DNA of 64,000 bases from Psychrobacter immobilis. Its GTDB lineage: Bacteria; Pseudomonadota; Gammaproteobacteria; Pseudomonadales; Moraxellaceae. This document shows, piece by piece, positions 35,343-46,932 of the stretch; positions within the stretch are counted from its first letter, which is position 1, and each line of letters begins with the position of its first letter. A program made the position numbers and the translations under genes. The stretch is taken from contig NZ_CAJGZQ010000007.1 of the NCBI RefSeq assembly GCF_904846185.1, forward strand, positions 104,496 through 168,495. The letters are read 5' to 3'. The notes under the pieces are model-generated. The model saw nothing but the letters and a program-made list of their open reading frames with translations. It did no database searches and was not told the DNA's origin.

Positions 35343-37250
35343 TTAGCTGTCTTCGCCTAAAAATCCGCCACTTTGACGGTGCCACAAGCGAGTATAAACA
35401 CCGTGTAGATTTAATAATTCATCATGGCTGCCTTGTTCGATAATTTGACCTTTATCCATGACCACCAATCGATCAAGTGCGGCAATGGTGGAGAGACGAT
35501 GGGCAATCGCAATGACCGTTTTACCTGTCATGATGTCATTCAGGCTTTCGGTAATGGCAAATTCAATCTCAGAGTCAAGGGCGCTGGTCGCTTCGTCCAG
35601 TAGTAAGATGGGCGCATTTTTTAGCATAACACGTGAGATGGCGATACGCTGACGTTGACCACCAGAGAGTTTGACGCCGCGCTCACCGACTTGGGTATCA
35701 AGTCCTGTATTGCCTTTATCATCATATAAGTCTTTGATAAAGTCCCATGCTTGTGCTTGCTTGGCAGCCGTAATAATTTCTTCATCGGTTGCATCAGGAC
35801 GACCGTAAGCGATATTTTCACGTACTGTCCGATGTAGCAAAGACGTATCTTGCGTCACCATACCTATCTGCTGGCGCAAAGACTCTTGGGTGACTTCATC
35901 AATTGCTTGTCCATCGATAAGGATTTTACCGCTATCAACATCAAAGAAGCGTAACAATAAATTAACTAAGGTGGATTTACCGGCACCTGAGCGCCCAACC
36001 AAGCCTATCTTTTCGCCGGGTTTAATATCTAAATAAAAGTTATCGAGCAGTTTAGTCTTCGTAGTAGGCGTTGCTGATGTTTTCACTGTATCTAAGCTAT
36101 CGCCTTCAACAGCGTCGCTATCATTCTCATAACTGAAATCAACATGATCGAAAACGATACGACCTTCGGTGACTTTCAAAGTGGGTGCATTGGGCTTATC
36201 AATGATTTTTTGCGGCGCTGATAAGGTACGCATGCCATCTTGTACGGTTCCGATACTTTCAAATAGGCTGGCAGTTTGCCACATGATCCAACGAGTCAAA
36301 CCGTTCAAACGTAGTGCCATGGCTGTCGCGGCAGCAATCGCACCGACACCGACCGCGCCTTGTTGCCATAAATATAAGCCAATAGCCGCAGTGCTACTAA
36401 CCAAAATCACACTAATCATATGGGTTGATACTTCTAAATAACTGACCCAGCGCATCTGTGCATGGACGGTACCTAAAAATTGCCCCATGGCGTTTTTGGC
36501 ATAACTCAGCTCACGGCGTGAATGACTAAACAGCTTGACGGTCATGATATTGGCATAAGCATCGGTAATGCGGCCAGTCATCAAAGCACGGGCATCTGCT
36601 TGCACAATGGCAGTTTGTTTGAGCTTAGGGATAAAGTACCAAATGGTCAGCGCAACCAAGACCAACCAAACAATGAACGGGATTAATAATAGGCTGTCCA
36701 GATTAAATAAAATGACACCTGACGTAATAAAATAAACGGTGACATACATAAACATATCGGTGACGGTCATGACTGTATCGCGTACGGCCAATGCGGTTTG
36801 CATTACTTTGGCTGAGACACGTCCAGAAAATTCATCTTGATAAAACTGCATCGATTGCCCAAGCATCCGCTGGTGAAAGCGCCAGCGCATTTGCATAGGA
36901 AAGACGCCTTGCAAGGTCTGAAAATGGATGAATGATGACAATGCAATCCATAGCGGACTCATGATCATGACGGCTAGCATGAGCAGTAGCATATCGCCTT
37001 TTTCTAACCACAGATTCTGCGGTGTATAGACGCCTAGCCAGTCAACGATATTCCCAATCCAAGCAAATAGCATCGCTTCATAGATGCCAATGCCCGCAGA
37101 CAAAATCATAAATATCAGTAGCCAGCCACGTAAACCGTTGGTACACGCCCACAAGAACTTTAGCATGCCATCACGGGGTGAAGGTAGCGGCATAGGGGTT
37201 TCAGGAAAGGCAGGGAGGCGAGTTTCAAAAAATCGAAATAGAGCATTCAT
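35343..37250 (-). CDS. ABC exporter, fused permease and ATPase (MsbA-like)
   Basis: The 635 residues contain six transmembrane helices in the first half (about 45-330) and an ATPase domain at the end: Walker A GLVGRSGAGKSTLVN, Q-loop TQDTSLLHRTVRENIAYG, signature KLSGGQRQRIAISR, Walker B ILLLDEATSALD, and the switch His in IAHRLSTIAALD. The order and full-length half-transporter design point to a homodimeric exporter of lipids or drugs. An Asp/Ser/Thr-rich insert sits between the permease and ATPase (about residues 375-395). Substrate unknown. Confidence 0.92.
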   Translation of the reverse strand: MNALFRFFETRLPAFPETPMPLPSPRDGMLKFLWACTNGLRGWLLIFMILSAGIGIYEAMLFAWIGNIVDWLGVYTPQNLWLEKGDMLLLMLAVMIMSPLWIALSSFIHFQTLQGVFPMQMRWRFHQRMLGQSMQFYQDEFSGRVSAKVMQTALAVRDTVMTVTDMFMYVTVYFITSGVILFNLDSLLLIPFIVWLVLVALTIWYFIPKLKQTAIVQADARALMTGRITDAYANIMTVKLFSHSRRELSYAKNAMGQFLGTVHAQMRWVSYLEVSTHMISVILVSSTAAIGLYLWQQGAVGVGAIAAATAMALRLNGLTRWIMWQTASLFESIGTVQDGMRTLSAPQKIIDKPNAPTLKVTEGRIVFDHVDFSYENDSDAVEGDSLDTVKTSATPTTKTKLLDNFYLDIKPGEKIGLVGRSGAGKSTLVNLLLRFFDVDSGKILIDGQAIDEVTQESLRQQIGMVTQDTSLLHRTVRENIAYGRPDATDEEIITAAKQAQAWDFIKDLYDDKGNTGLDTQVGERGVKLSGGQRQRIAISRVMLKNAPILLLDEATSALDSEIEFAITESLNDIMTGKTVIAIAHRLSTIAALDRLVVMDKGQIIEQGSHDELLNLHGVYTRLWHRQSGGFLGEDS

Positions 37251-37568
37251 AGGCAGTCATAAAACATCAATAGCAGTACGCCAAAATCAACGACATTACT
37301 CGTTATTTTGAATCTTTACTTTTGTTATTAGGATTGAGTACTATTTTAGCAAACTTCCCAATCAGACCTGCATGCTAATTGTAAATTGAAGGCTAAAGAG
37401 CCACTTATCACCAGTCAAATAAAAGCCAATAAATAGATTGCTGTGTAAGAAATACTTTGTTACATTCTATGGCTTTATCCCAATTGGCAGTTCGCGCTCT
37501 ATCTTCAGTATATGAATGATGAGCGAATAATACCCCCATAAAGTGGCATTTTTACAAGGTAAGAGCTC
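37251..37568. other. Divergent intergenic region (ABC exporter / DMT transporter)
   Basis: The 318 bases should carry the promoters of both flanking genes. I see no RNA gene, repeat or clear operator. A GGTAAGAG ribosome-binding site lies at the right edge. Confidence 0.4.
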
Positions 37569-38417
37569 ATGATATATTTGACGATTGCGGTGCTTTGTAG
37601 TGTCGCCGTTTCAGTATTGCTAAAAGTGTTACGACAGAAAAATATAGACATACGCCAGACCATCGTCGCAGGCTATCCGGTCGCTTTTCTGCTGACGTGG
37701 TTTTTATTGAAGCCAGACGTCAGTGGCATGAATGCACTTGGCGGTGCTTGGGCGATTATTATTGCTCTTGGTATCCTACTTCCCGCCGTGTTTATTGTCC
37801 TTGGAAGGGCGATTGAGTCAGTGGGAATGGTAGCAACCGATGCGGCTCAGCGGCTATCGTTGATTATTCCTATCGTCGCGGCTTTTTTATTGTTTGGTGA
37901 AGTACTGACCAGCACGCGAATATTTGGGCTGTTATTGGGCTTTCTAGCACTCGGAGCGTTGATTTATCGTCCACAGCAGGGTCAGATTAGCAGACAAGCG
38001 AAGCATACACCGCTTTGGCTATTTGGCGTCTGGGCAGGCTATGGCATCATTGATATCTTGTTCAAGCAAGTTGCCAATCAAGGCACTGCTTTTCCTCTTA
38101 CATTATTTGTCAGTTTTGGTTTAGCAGGATTATTGCTGTTTATTTATTTGCTGATTACGCGGGTGCGCTGGCAGGGGAATGCGCTCGCAGCAGGATTGTT
38201 ATTAGGTGCGCTCAATATGGGCAATATCTATGCTTATGTACGTGCGCATCAATTATTGTCCGAGTCGCCTAGCATCGTCTTTACCGGTATGAATGTCGGT
38301 GTCATTGCAGTGGCAACCTTGATAGGGGTTGGTGTGTTTAAGGAGTCGCTTAACCGTATTAATGTATTGGGTTTATTATTAGCCATTTGCTGTGTGGCAG
38401 TGCTATTTTTGGCATAG
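37569..38417 (+). CDS. DMT-superfamily (EamA-like) transporter
   Basis: The 282-residue protein is almost wholly hydrophobic, with about ten transmembrane helices in two halves. The C-terminal half has the EamA pattern, with FTGMNVGVIAVATLIGVGVFKESLNRINVLGLLLA near the end and FGEVLTSTRIFGLLLGFLALGALI as the matching part of the first half. Such transporters export small metabolites or amino acids; the substrate is not predictable. The ATG is preceded by AAGGTAAGAGCTC. It seems monocistronic. Confidence 0.85.
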   Translation: MIYLTIAVLCSVAVSVLLKVLRQKNIDIRQTIVAGYPVAFLLTWFLLKPDVSGMNALGGAWAIIIALGILLPAVFIVLGRAIESVGMVATDAAQRLSLIIPIVAAFLLFGEVLTSTRIFGLLLGFLALGALIYRPQQGQISRQAKHTPLWLFGVWAGYGIIDILFKQVANQGTAFPLTLFVSFGLAGLLLFIYLLITRVRWQGNALAAGLLLGALNMGNIYAYVRAHQLLSESPSIVFTGMNVGVIAVATLIGVGVFKESLNRINVLGLLLAICCVAVLFLA

Positions 38418-38489
38418 GATTTCGTCTGCATTTATGATTATATTTATTATTTTATAAAAGCGTTAACTTATCAGATATAGGCACAAAGA

Positions 38490-38591
38490 GCGTCCTATGA
38501 TAAGGTTGTCTATAAATAGTAAGGCTGATACAAGCTAATAAAAAGCGATTTACTTTGTGACACTTGAACTCAACCAATAACAATAGGACGC
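38490..38591. repeat. Inverted repeats ahead of the aldolase gene
   Basis: GCGTCCTAT (38490-38498) and ATAGGACGC (38583-38591) are exact inverted copies about 85 bases apart; the similarity extends imperfectly inward to a GGTTG block. The right arm contains the AGGA that serves as ribosome-binding site for fda. This may be a second, very short transposable relic or an mRNA structure around the start site. Confidence 0.4.
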
Positions 38592-38598
38592 ACTCTCA

Positions 38599-39501
38599 AT
38601 GGAATATCAAAACCAATATAAAAAACAGCTACAACGTATCGAAAATGGTTCAGGGTTCATTGCAGCACTTGATCAAAGTGGTGGCAGTACACCAAAAGCG
38701 TTAGAGAATTATGGTGTCACAGGCGATGATTATGACAACGATGAAGCCATGTTCGACCAAGTGCATGAGATGCGCGCGCGTATCATGACTTGCGAGGCTT
38801 TTGATAATGAGCGTGTGCTTGGGGCGATTTTGTTCGAAGATACTATGGAACGTGAGGTCAATGGCAAACCGACGGCCAATTATCTATGGGAAGAGAAAAA
38901 TATTGTGCCATTTTTAAAAGTGGATAAGGGTTTGGCTGAGCAAATGAATGGCGTCCAAGTGATGCGTCCGATGCCAAATTTAGATTTGCTACTCGATAAA
39001 GCCAAAAACTATCCAGTATTTGGTACCAAAATGCGCTCAGTAATTTATGAGCCGAATGTCGATGGCATTGAGCTGGTCGTGCAACAGCAATTCGATGTGG
39101 CAAAACAGATACTTTCAAAAGGTCTGATGCCAATCGTAGAGCCTGAAGTAGATATCAACAGTAGCAAAAAACATGAATGTGAAGTCATACTCAAGACCAG
39201 TATTTTGCACAATCTGGATCGTTTGACTGATGACCAGAAAGTCATGCTAAAACTGACTTTACCAGAAGAAGCGTGTTTTTACCAAGAGCTGATTGATCAT
39301 CCAAAAGTGCTAAAAGTTGTAGCGTTATCGGGCGGCTACAGCCGTGGCGATGCTTGTGCTAAGCTCAAGCAAAACCCGGGTATGATTGCTAGCTTTTCAC
39401 GGGCCTTTACTGAGGGGTTGAGTAAGCAGCAAAGTGATGATGAGTTTGCTAATACTATCAACACGTCTATCGAAGAGATTTATGAGGCGTCGAAGGTTTA
39501 A
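38599..39501 (+). CDS. fda: Class I fructose-bisphosphate aldolase
   Basis: Class I aldolase splits fructose-1,6-bisphosphate through a Schiff base. The 300 residues match the Staphylococcus Fda type from GFIAALDQSGGSTPKALENYGV to the end, including GAILFEDTMEREV, PFLKVDKGLAEQ, FGTKMRS, GLMPIVEPEVDI and VALSGGYSRGDACAKL. The Schiff-base Lys is in VMLKLTLPEE near residue 218. The spacing from AGGA to the ATG is about 10 bases. tpiA at 11479 is the next enzyme of the pathway. A clear terminator follows. Confidence 0.95.
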   Translation: MEYQNQYKKQLQRIENGSGFIAALDQSGGSTPKALENYGVTGDDYDNDEAMFDQVHEMRARIMTCEAFDNERVLGAILFEDTMEREVNGKPTANYLWEEKNIVPFLKVDKGLAEQMNGVQVMRPMPNLDLLLDKAKNYPVFGTKMRSVIYEPNVDGIELVVQQQFDVAKQILSKGLMPIVEPEVDINSSKKHECEVILKTSILHNLDRLTDDQKVMLKLTLPEEACFYQELIDHPKVLKVVALSGGYSRGDACAKLKQNPGMIASFSRAFTEGLSKQQSDDEFANTINTSIEEIYEASKV

Positions 39502-39528
39502 AGCCTTCAACCTTTATAATTGATTTTG

Positions 39529-39564
39529 AATCCCAGCTGACTTTAGGTTTGCTGGGATTTTTTT
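39529..39564 (+). terminator. Terminator after fda
   Basis: AATCCCAGC pairs with GCTGGGATT around a 13-base loop and is followed by five more T. Confidence 0.87.
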
Positions 39565-39626
39565 AATGGCATTCACAGTAGATATTTATTAAACTTGTGT
39601 TTGTTTTTATGGTTTCTGGAGAGGTT

Positions 39627-40694
39627 GTGTTTCGCTTTATTACTTTAGGAGTGTTTTTATTAAGTTGGAGTGTTTCTAGTCAATCTATGGAGCCTGTAGG
39701 CTATTCAGGTACTTGGGCAAGCGCTGCTTATTTTAATAATGCCATCGATGTTATATCAGAGACAGTTAATATCGATATTACAGATGATGCTAATAATGCT
39801 GGTTATACAGTGAGCTATAAACTGTATAACAATCGTGAAGGCCTTCAATTCCCATTGGTTTTTGAAGTATTCGATGAATTTGGACAAAGTGATGAGTTCG
39901 AAATTACTGTCGATGGTCAATCAGTGCCTGTCGTAACGGTTACTGAAGATAATAAAGGGCTTGAGACATCTGATTTCTATATGCCAGTCAATACTGGTTT
40001 AGAGCAATTCAGAGCAGATTCAAAGTATATCAACCTGGATTTGTCGTCAGGGTTGCATACTATTACAGCTACTTATGACGTCCAGCCGCATTATTATGGC
40101 AGTGATTGGACTGGGATAAGCACTTACTCTTATTCGTTAGTGCCGATGAAGGAGAGTGTCAGTGATGATAAGCAGTTTAAAGGGTCATTTATTAAGCTAA
40201 ATTTCAATGGTAGTTTAGACTATATCAGTATGGATATCGATGATACGAAGAATACTTTACCTTCTAATAACCAATGGCATTTCAACGATAATCTCGCGAA
40301 AGAGATTGATTTTATTATTCAAGCACCTCTGAATCCTGTGGCAAAAGTTTTGACGGCTGTTTCGCCATTCATAACTATAAGTTTCGCGCTATTTGTATTG
40401 GGTGGACTGCATTTACGTATGATGAAACGTAGACAGCAAGCCTAGCCCGAAACCCTTTGGACAGTCATGCTGGTGGGTGGTTTTCTAGTGCCTCTGCTTA
40501 GCCTGATAATTTATTACCTCTATCTACTGGTGACAGATATGATCATTGGTCAAGGCGCAACAGGAGAGAGTCGTGGTTTGTTCTTTATATGGGTTTTGCC
40601 GTTAGGCTATATAGTAATAACACCTATTTATTTGATAATTAGTTTTGTGGTTTTTATGATGGTTAAACAGACGGTTACTAAAACAGTAAAGTAA
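39627..40694 (+). pseudogene. Secreted/membrane protein split by one in-frame amber codon (paralogue 1)
   Basis: Reading from the GTG at 39627 (after GGAGAGG), the frame runs through a signal peptide (FRFITLGVFLLSWSVSSQS), an extracellular part and a first transmembrane helix (AVSPFITISFALFVLGGLHL), then meets TAG at 40443-40445. The same frame continues with PETLWTV and two more helices (VGGFLVPLLSLIIYYLYLL; IWVLPLGYIVITPIYLIISF) to a stop at 40694. The adjacent paralogue at 40767-41840 has the same regions in one frame, so the TAG replaces a sense codon. Either the gene is inactive, yields a one-helix product, or the codon is read through. Function unknown. Confidence 0.8.
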
Positions 40695-40766
40695 TTATAG
40701 CTGAAGGCTGTAAATAGCTTTGTGATTCGCGAACAGCTAGCTGACGAGCCATTTGAGAGAATATTA

Positions 40767-41840
40767 ATGCGTAGGATCATCTTAGGATTGCTTTTATTAA
40801 GCCACAGTATGTTTAGCTATGCCAATATGGCGTCTCCCATTATCGAAGGTACTAATGCCAGTACGGCATATTCAAGCAAAGATATCGATATATTGTCTGA
40901 AAACATAGATATCAATATTGCTGAAGGTTTTAATCAAGCTGACTATGATGTCACTTACGAAATTTATAGCGCTAAAGAAGGCGATCGAATACCTTTGGTT
41001 TTTGAGGTGTTCGATAACATAGGTAATGATGCAGACAAAAGCTTTATAGTCGAAGTCGATGGGCAAGCAGTACCAGTACTTATCAATTATGATTATGAAA
41101 GTCAGTCAAAATCATTGCCTGCTTATCATGATCCAGAAACGGATACGGCTGTGCCGTTCAATAATGACGCTAAATACTTTGAGATAGACTTAAGCGAAGG
41201 CAATCATGTCATTAATGTTAAATATTCTGCTCATCCTACAATAGACCGTAGTAATTGGACCAATCAGTATATCTATAGCTATTCATTAAAACCTGCCAAA
41301 ACTTGGAAAAGCTTTGGTGACCTGACCGTTACTCTAAAGATTGCTGATGAACCACAATACTTAAAGACTAATCTTGGTAAGCCTTTAGATGGAGCGCTAC
41401 AAGCTGATTCGAAGTGGGTCTTTGATCATCTGCCTCAAGATGTTCTTGAGATATCTTATCAACCACAACCAATGCCTCTAGCACAGTGGTTAATTAACTT
41501 AGACTCATTAATACTTCTGTTGTTTTTGATATGTTTGTTAGGGGGTGCTCACTATGGACTTATGTATTGGAGCCGGAAGAAAAGCCTTAAAAAAGCATGG
41601 ATGGTCACATGGTTAGGGATTCTGATAGTTCCATTTATCGTATTGATGATAGTTTTCTATAAGATATATCTTATAGATTGGTTACTGGGCGAGCATGCCA
41701 GCAGGTATCATGGTTATACTATTATTATTATTATTATCTTTGGCTATCCACTGATTTTGCTTGTTTATTTAATCATTATGAAGTTATGCGATTCTTATTT
41801 GAAACGGGTTTTTTTACAACCCTCACAAGTAAGTACTTAA
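40767..41840 (+). CDS. Secreted/membrane protein, intact tandem paralogue (paralogue 2)
   Basis: The ATG at 40767 is preceded by GAGAGA and begins a signal peptide (RRIILGLLLLSHSMFSYAN). The exoplasmic domain shares with paralogue 1 the order DIDIxSExxxI, an IPLVFEVFD strand, VDGQAVPV, KYFEIDLSEGNHVI and YSYSLKP. Three transmembrane helices follow (SLILLLFLICLLGGAHYGL; MVTWLGILIVPFIVLMIVFY; YTIIIIIIFGYPLILLVYLI). The 357-residue protein therefore has an extracytoplasmic beta-rich head on a three-helix anchor. I do not recognise a named family. Confidence 0.78.
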   Translation: MRRIILGLLLLSHSMFSYANMASPIIEGTNASTAYSSKDIDILSENIDINIAEGFNQADYDVTYEIYSAKEGDRIPLVFEVFDNIGNDADKSFIVEVDGQAVPVLINYDYESQSKSLPAYHDPETDTAVPFNNDAKYFEIDLSEGNHVINVKYSAHPTIDRSNWTNQYIYSYSLKPAKTWKSFGDLTVTLKIADEPQYLKTNLGKPLDGALQADSKWVFDHLPQDVLEISYQPQPMPLAQWLINLDSLILLLFLICLLGGAHYGLMYWSRKKSLKKAWMVTWLGILIVPFIVLMIVFYKIYLIDWLLGEHASRYHGYTIIIIIIFGYPLILLVYLIIMKLCDSYLKRVFLQPSQVST

Positions 41841-41875
41841 AAAGCTTGAACCCAGTGGATGGATTCAAGCTTTTT
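41839..41875. terminator. Bidirectional terminator between paralogue 2 and thiC
   Basis: AAAAAGCTTGAA pairs exactly with TTCAAGCTTTTT over 12 bases around a 13-base loop. It lies between two convergent genes and can end both. Confidence 0.82.
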
Positions 41876-41904
41876 AAGTTAGCCAGTTTTCAGTAAGTAA
41901 AGCA

Positions 41905-43983
<2,079 letters not shown>

Positions 43984-44106
43984 AACGTTGGACGCAGCTT
44001 TATATCAGTCTTCACTACTTAATAGTACATCACGCATATTAAGGTAGTAATGAGGATAAAAAGGTATTTCTACGCGTCCATTGTCATAAATAACAAAGTG
44101 CTTAAG

Positions 44107-44190
44107 ACTTCCCTGCGTCGGTACTAACCGCATCAGGTTCGGCGGGTGATCTCTCAGCGAATGTATAAAGGCGACCACTTTAATAAAGCA
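44107..44190 (-). promoter_or_regulatory. TPP riboswitch (THI element) upstream of thiC
   Basis: On the minus strand the conserved parts appear in order: GCTGAGAGATCACCCG, GAACCTGAT and GCAGGGAAG. These are the core pyrimidine- and diphosphate-sensor regions of the TPP riboswitch. It starts about 260 bases before thiC. Ligand and role are established for the class; exact ends are approximate. Confidence 0.93.
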
Positions 44191-44435
44191 AGCTTAAAAG
44201 TAAGTCGATAATACACCGCACCCCGAGTCTGTCAGTGTTGTAAATCAACTCAATACTAACAAAGTTCTGCAATGAGGGCTAATGATATTTAGATGAAAAT
44301 ATCAGGCTTTGAGTTTGAGGTTCGATGTTTTTATGAGAAGGACTCTAGAGTACCAGTGATTAAAATCACTTGATATTACTGAGCTGTAGATAGCTTATCT
44401 AAATATTATGTAAAGCGAATGAAAGATTGCAGAGG

Positions 44436-44453
44436 TTGTCATTAAACTGTCAT
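44436..44453 (+). promoter_or_regulatory. Pho box upstream of pstS
   Basis: TTGTCAT and CTGTCAT repeat at an 11-base spacing, separated by TAAA, close to the consensus pair of CTGTCAT half-sites for PhoB. The site lies about 75 bases before the pstS start. PhoB induction at low phosphate is the expected control. Confidence 0.85.
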
Positions 44454-44527
44454 AAAGATTTGGCAAGATAGCACGCATGTCACAAACAATGCTTTTTTGT
44501 ATCGTTGTTAAACTTTAGGAGTCCTAC

Positions 44528-45691
44528 ATGCGTTATTCGTTATTAGCAGTGGCCGTTAGTTGTACATTAGTGCTTACGGCATGTAATAAATCGACTGAAA
44601 CGACAGAGCCAGCTACCGATAGCAGTAGCGCTGTCACTACCACTGAAGCAAATACTCAGACAACAACTGCTTCTACAACAGGTTTTAAATCTGCTGAGAA
44701 TATCGCTATGAATATCACGGGTGCAGGGGCATCGTTCCCGCAGCCTATTTATGCTAAATGGTCTTACGACTACAACGCTGCTACCGGTGGCCAAGTCAAT
44801 TACCAATCGATTGGCTCTTCTGGTGGTATCAAACAAATCGAATCAAAGACAGTCGATTTTGGGGCGTCTGACGCGCCGATGACGCCTGAAGAGCTAGACG
44901 CAGCAGGCTTGATTCAGTTTCCGACGGTTATCGGTGGCGTCGTGCCAATCGTCAACATCGATGGTATTGAGCCGGGCGCGTTGAAATTAGACGGTGCAAT
45001 GTTGGCAGACATCTATTTGGGTAAGATTAGCAACTGGAATGACCCTGCTATCAAAGCCATGAACCCAGATTTGACCTTGCCTGATGCAGCAATCACCACG
45101 GTATTCCGCTCAGATGGTTCAGGCACGACTTTTAACTTTACGGATTATCTAGCCAAAGTCTCACCAGACTGGAAAGACACAGTTGGTGTTGATAAAACAG
45201 TCAAATGGCCAACGTCTGCGACTGGCGCAGGTGGTAAAGGTAACGAAGGGGTTTCAAGCTATGTAAATCGTATGAAAAACTCTATCGGCTACGTTGAGTA
45301 TGCTTATGCCAAGCAAAACAACATGTCACATACTGCATTGAAAAACGCTGCTGGCAACGTCGTTCAGCCATCTGCTGAGACATTTGCTGCGGCAGGTGAT
45401 ATCGACTGGTCAAAACAAGCAGGCTTTTATAAAGTCATCACCAACTCTGAGACTGAGCAAGCATGGCCGATCGCTGCTGCGACCTTTATCTTGGTACATA
45501 AGCAACCAGAGAATCCTCAGCAAGTGGCTGGCGTGTTGAACTTCTTTGATTGGGCTTATAGCCAAGGTGATGACAGCGCCATGGCGCTAGACTATGTCCC
45601 ATTTTCTGATACGGCAGTGGCCTTATTCAAGGAAAAATGGAACGAGGTAAAAGGCAGTGATGGACAGCCTGTTTATAAGCCTGCTCAGTAA
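44528..45691 (+). CDS. pstS: Phosphate-binding protein PstS (lipoprotein)
   Basis: PstS captures phosphate in the periplasm for the PstCAB transporter. The signal peptide ends in the lipobox LTAC (Cys about residue 19), so it is a lipoprotein. After a Thr/Ser linker the mature fold begins with ITGAGASFPQPIYAKW. The phosphate contacts are in IGSSGGIKQI, DFGASDAPM and FRSDGSGTTFNFTDYL. The 387 residues fit the family with the linker. The ATG follows TAGGAGTCCTAC. It heads pstSCAB-phoU behind a Pho box. Confidence 0.95.
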   Translation: MRYSLLAVAVSCTLVLTACNKSTETTEPATDSSSAVTTTEANTQTTTASTTGFKSAENIAMNITGAGASFPQPIYAKWSYDYNAATGGQVNYQSIGSSGGIKQIESKTVDFGASDAPMTPEELDAAGLIQFPTVIGGVVPIVNIDGIEPGALKLDGAMLADIYLGKISNWNDPAIKAMNPDLTLPDAAITTVFRSDGSGTTFNFTDYLAKVSPDWKDTVGVDKTVKWPTSATGAGGKGNEGVSSYVNRMKNSIGYVEYAYAKQNNMSHTALKNAAGNVVQPSAETFAAAGDIDWSKQAGFYKVITNSETEQAWPIAAATFILVHKQPENPQQVAGVLNFFDWAYSQGDDSAMALDYVPFSDTAVALFKEKWNEVKGSDGQPVYKPAQ

Positions 45692-45753
45692 CCTGTTTCT
45701 GCTAAATATTCTTTAATACCTTGTCAGTGCCTTACTAGTCCCTTTCGAGTTAT

Positions 45754-45831
45754 CCTCTCGAATAACTATTCTCCGGTAGTTATTTGAGAGGTTTTATCAC
45801 AGCAAATTTGATGACAAGTTTGTTGTGATAA
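45754..45831 (+). other. Two adjacent hairpins in the pstS-pstC gap
   Basis: The first stem is 45754-45768 with 45777-45791 (15 bases, one G:U) followed by TTTT; the second is 45794-45810 with 45815-45831 (17 bases, two G:U, 4-base loop). The first resembles a partial terminator. Together they should cap the pstS mRNA and lower pstCAB expression, which is common for binding-protein genes; this is inference. Confidence 0.7.
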
Positions 45832-45887
45832 AACCGAATGAATGCTTCTACTATTTTGACTTGATTCTATTTAATGCTGAGACACTT

Positions 45888-46841
45888 ATGAATGATTTAA
45901 GGTCCCAACTGGCTAAACAAAAGCGCTATGACTTATTGTTTGTGAATGCCACCAAGGCTTTTGCCATATTAGTACTCTTATCGTTGGGCGGCATTTTAGT
46001 CTCCTTGATCATCGGAGCATGGCCGAGCATTCAAACATTTGGTCTTGGATTTTATACCAGTAATAATTGGGATACGGTCGCCAATGAATACGGTGCTCTT
46101 GCCCCTATTTATGGCACGCTAGTAACGTCATTTATAGCTATTCTCATTGCAGTACCAATCAGTTTTGGCATTGCCATATTTTTGACCGAGATGTGCCCAA
46201 CATTCCTCAAAAAACCACTTGGTATTGCCATTGAGTTATTAGCGGGTATCCCTTCTATCATTTACGGTATGTGGGGTTTGTTTGTCTTTGCGCCTTTCTT
46301 CGGTGATCACATTCAGCCATGGTTTATCGAGCATATAGGGCCATTGCCTATCATCGGTAAGCTATTTACGGGTGCACCAATGGGACTGGGTATGTTTACG
46401 GCATCCCTTGTACTCGCCATTATGATTATTCCATTTATCGCCGCCACCATGCGAGATGTTTTTTCGGTCGTGCCAGACCTGCTCAAAGAGTCGGCATATG
46501 GTATGGGCGCGACGACGTGGGAAGTTATGTTCAAGATTATCCTGCCGTATACCAAAGCCGGTGTCGTGGGCGGCGTTATCTTGGGACTGGGACGAGCATT
46601 GGGTGAGACCATGGCCGTGACCTTTTTGATTGGTAATGCCTTTAACATCAGCCCAAGCCTGTTTACTTCAGGCGTGACTATTACCTCAGCCTTAGCCAAC
46701 GAGTTTGCCGAAGCGTCGAGTGAGCTACATTTGGCTTCCTTATTACATTTAGGCTTAATCTTATTTGTCATCACCTTCATTGTACTATCTCTAGCAAAAC
46801 TCATGCTCATGCGAATGGATCAAAAAGCAGGCAATCGGTAG
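45888..46841 (+). CDS. pstC: Phosphate ABC transporter permease PstC
   Basis: PstC is one of two membrane subunits of the high-affinity phosphate importer. Six transmembrane helices are visible. The EAA-type cytoplasmic loop is in [33 protein letters not shown], and [16 protein letters not shown] follows, typical of PstC. I start at the ATG at 45888 giving 317 residues, near E. coli (319); an upstream in-frame ATG at 45825 would overlap the second hairpin. Confidence 0.94.
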   Translation: MNDLRSQLAKQKRYDLLFVNATKAFAILVLLSLGGILVSLIIGAWPSIQTFGLGFYTSNNWDTVANEYGALAPIYGTLVTSFIAILIAVPISFGIAIFLTEMCPTFLKKPLGIAIELLAGIPSIIYGMWGLFVFAPFFGDHIQPWFIEHIGPLPIIGKLFTGAPMGLGMFTASLVLAIMIIPFIAATMRDVFSVVPDLLKESAYGMGATTWEVMFKIILPYTKAGVVGGVILGLGRALGETMAVTFLIGNAFNISPSLFTSGVTITSALANEFAEASSELHLASLLHLGLILFVITFIVLSLAKLMLMRMDQKAGNR

Positions 46842-46932
46842 TCGTTTGACAATCTCGATAGGTCTTTTACGGATTTATTGGACATCAATAAACATTGATA
46901 GATATTGATAAAAGATATGGGAAATAAATAGT

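Noticed and set aside
41678..41896. 72-residue frame with a Tyr run
   Set aside because: It is a shifted-frame shadow of the last helix of paralogue 2.
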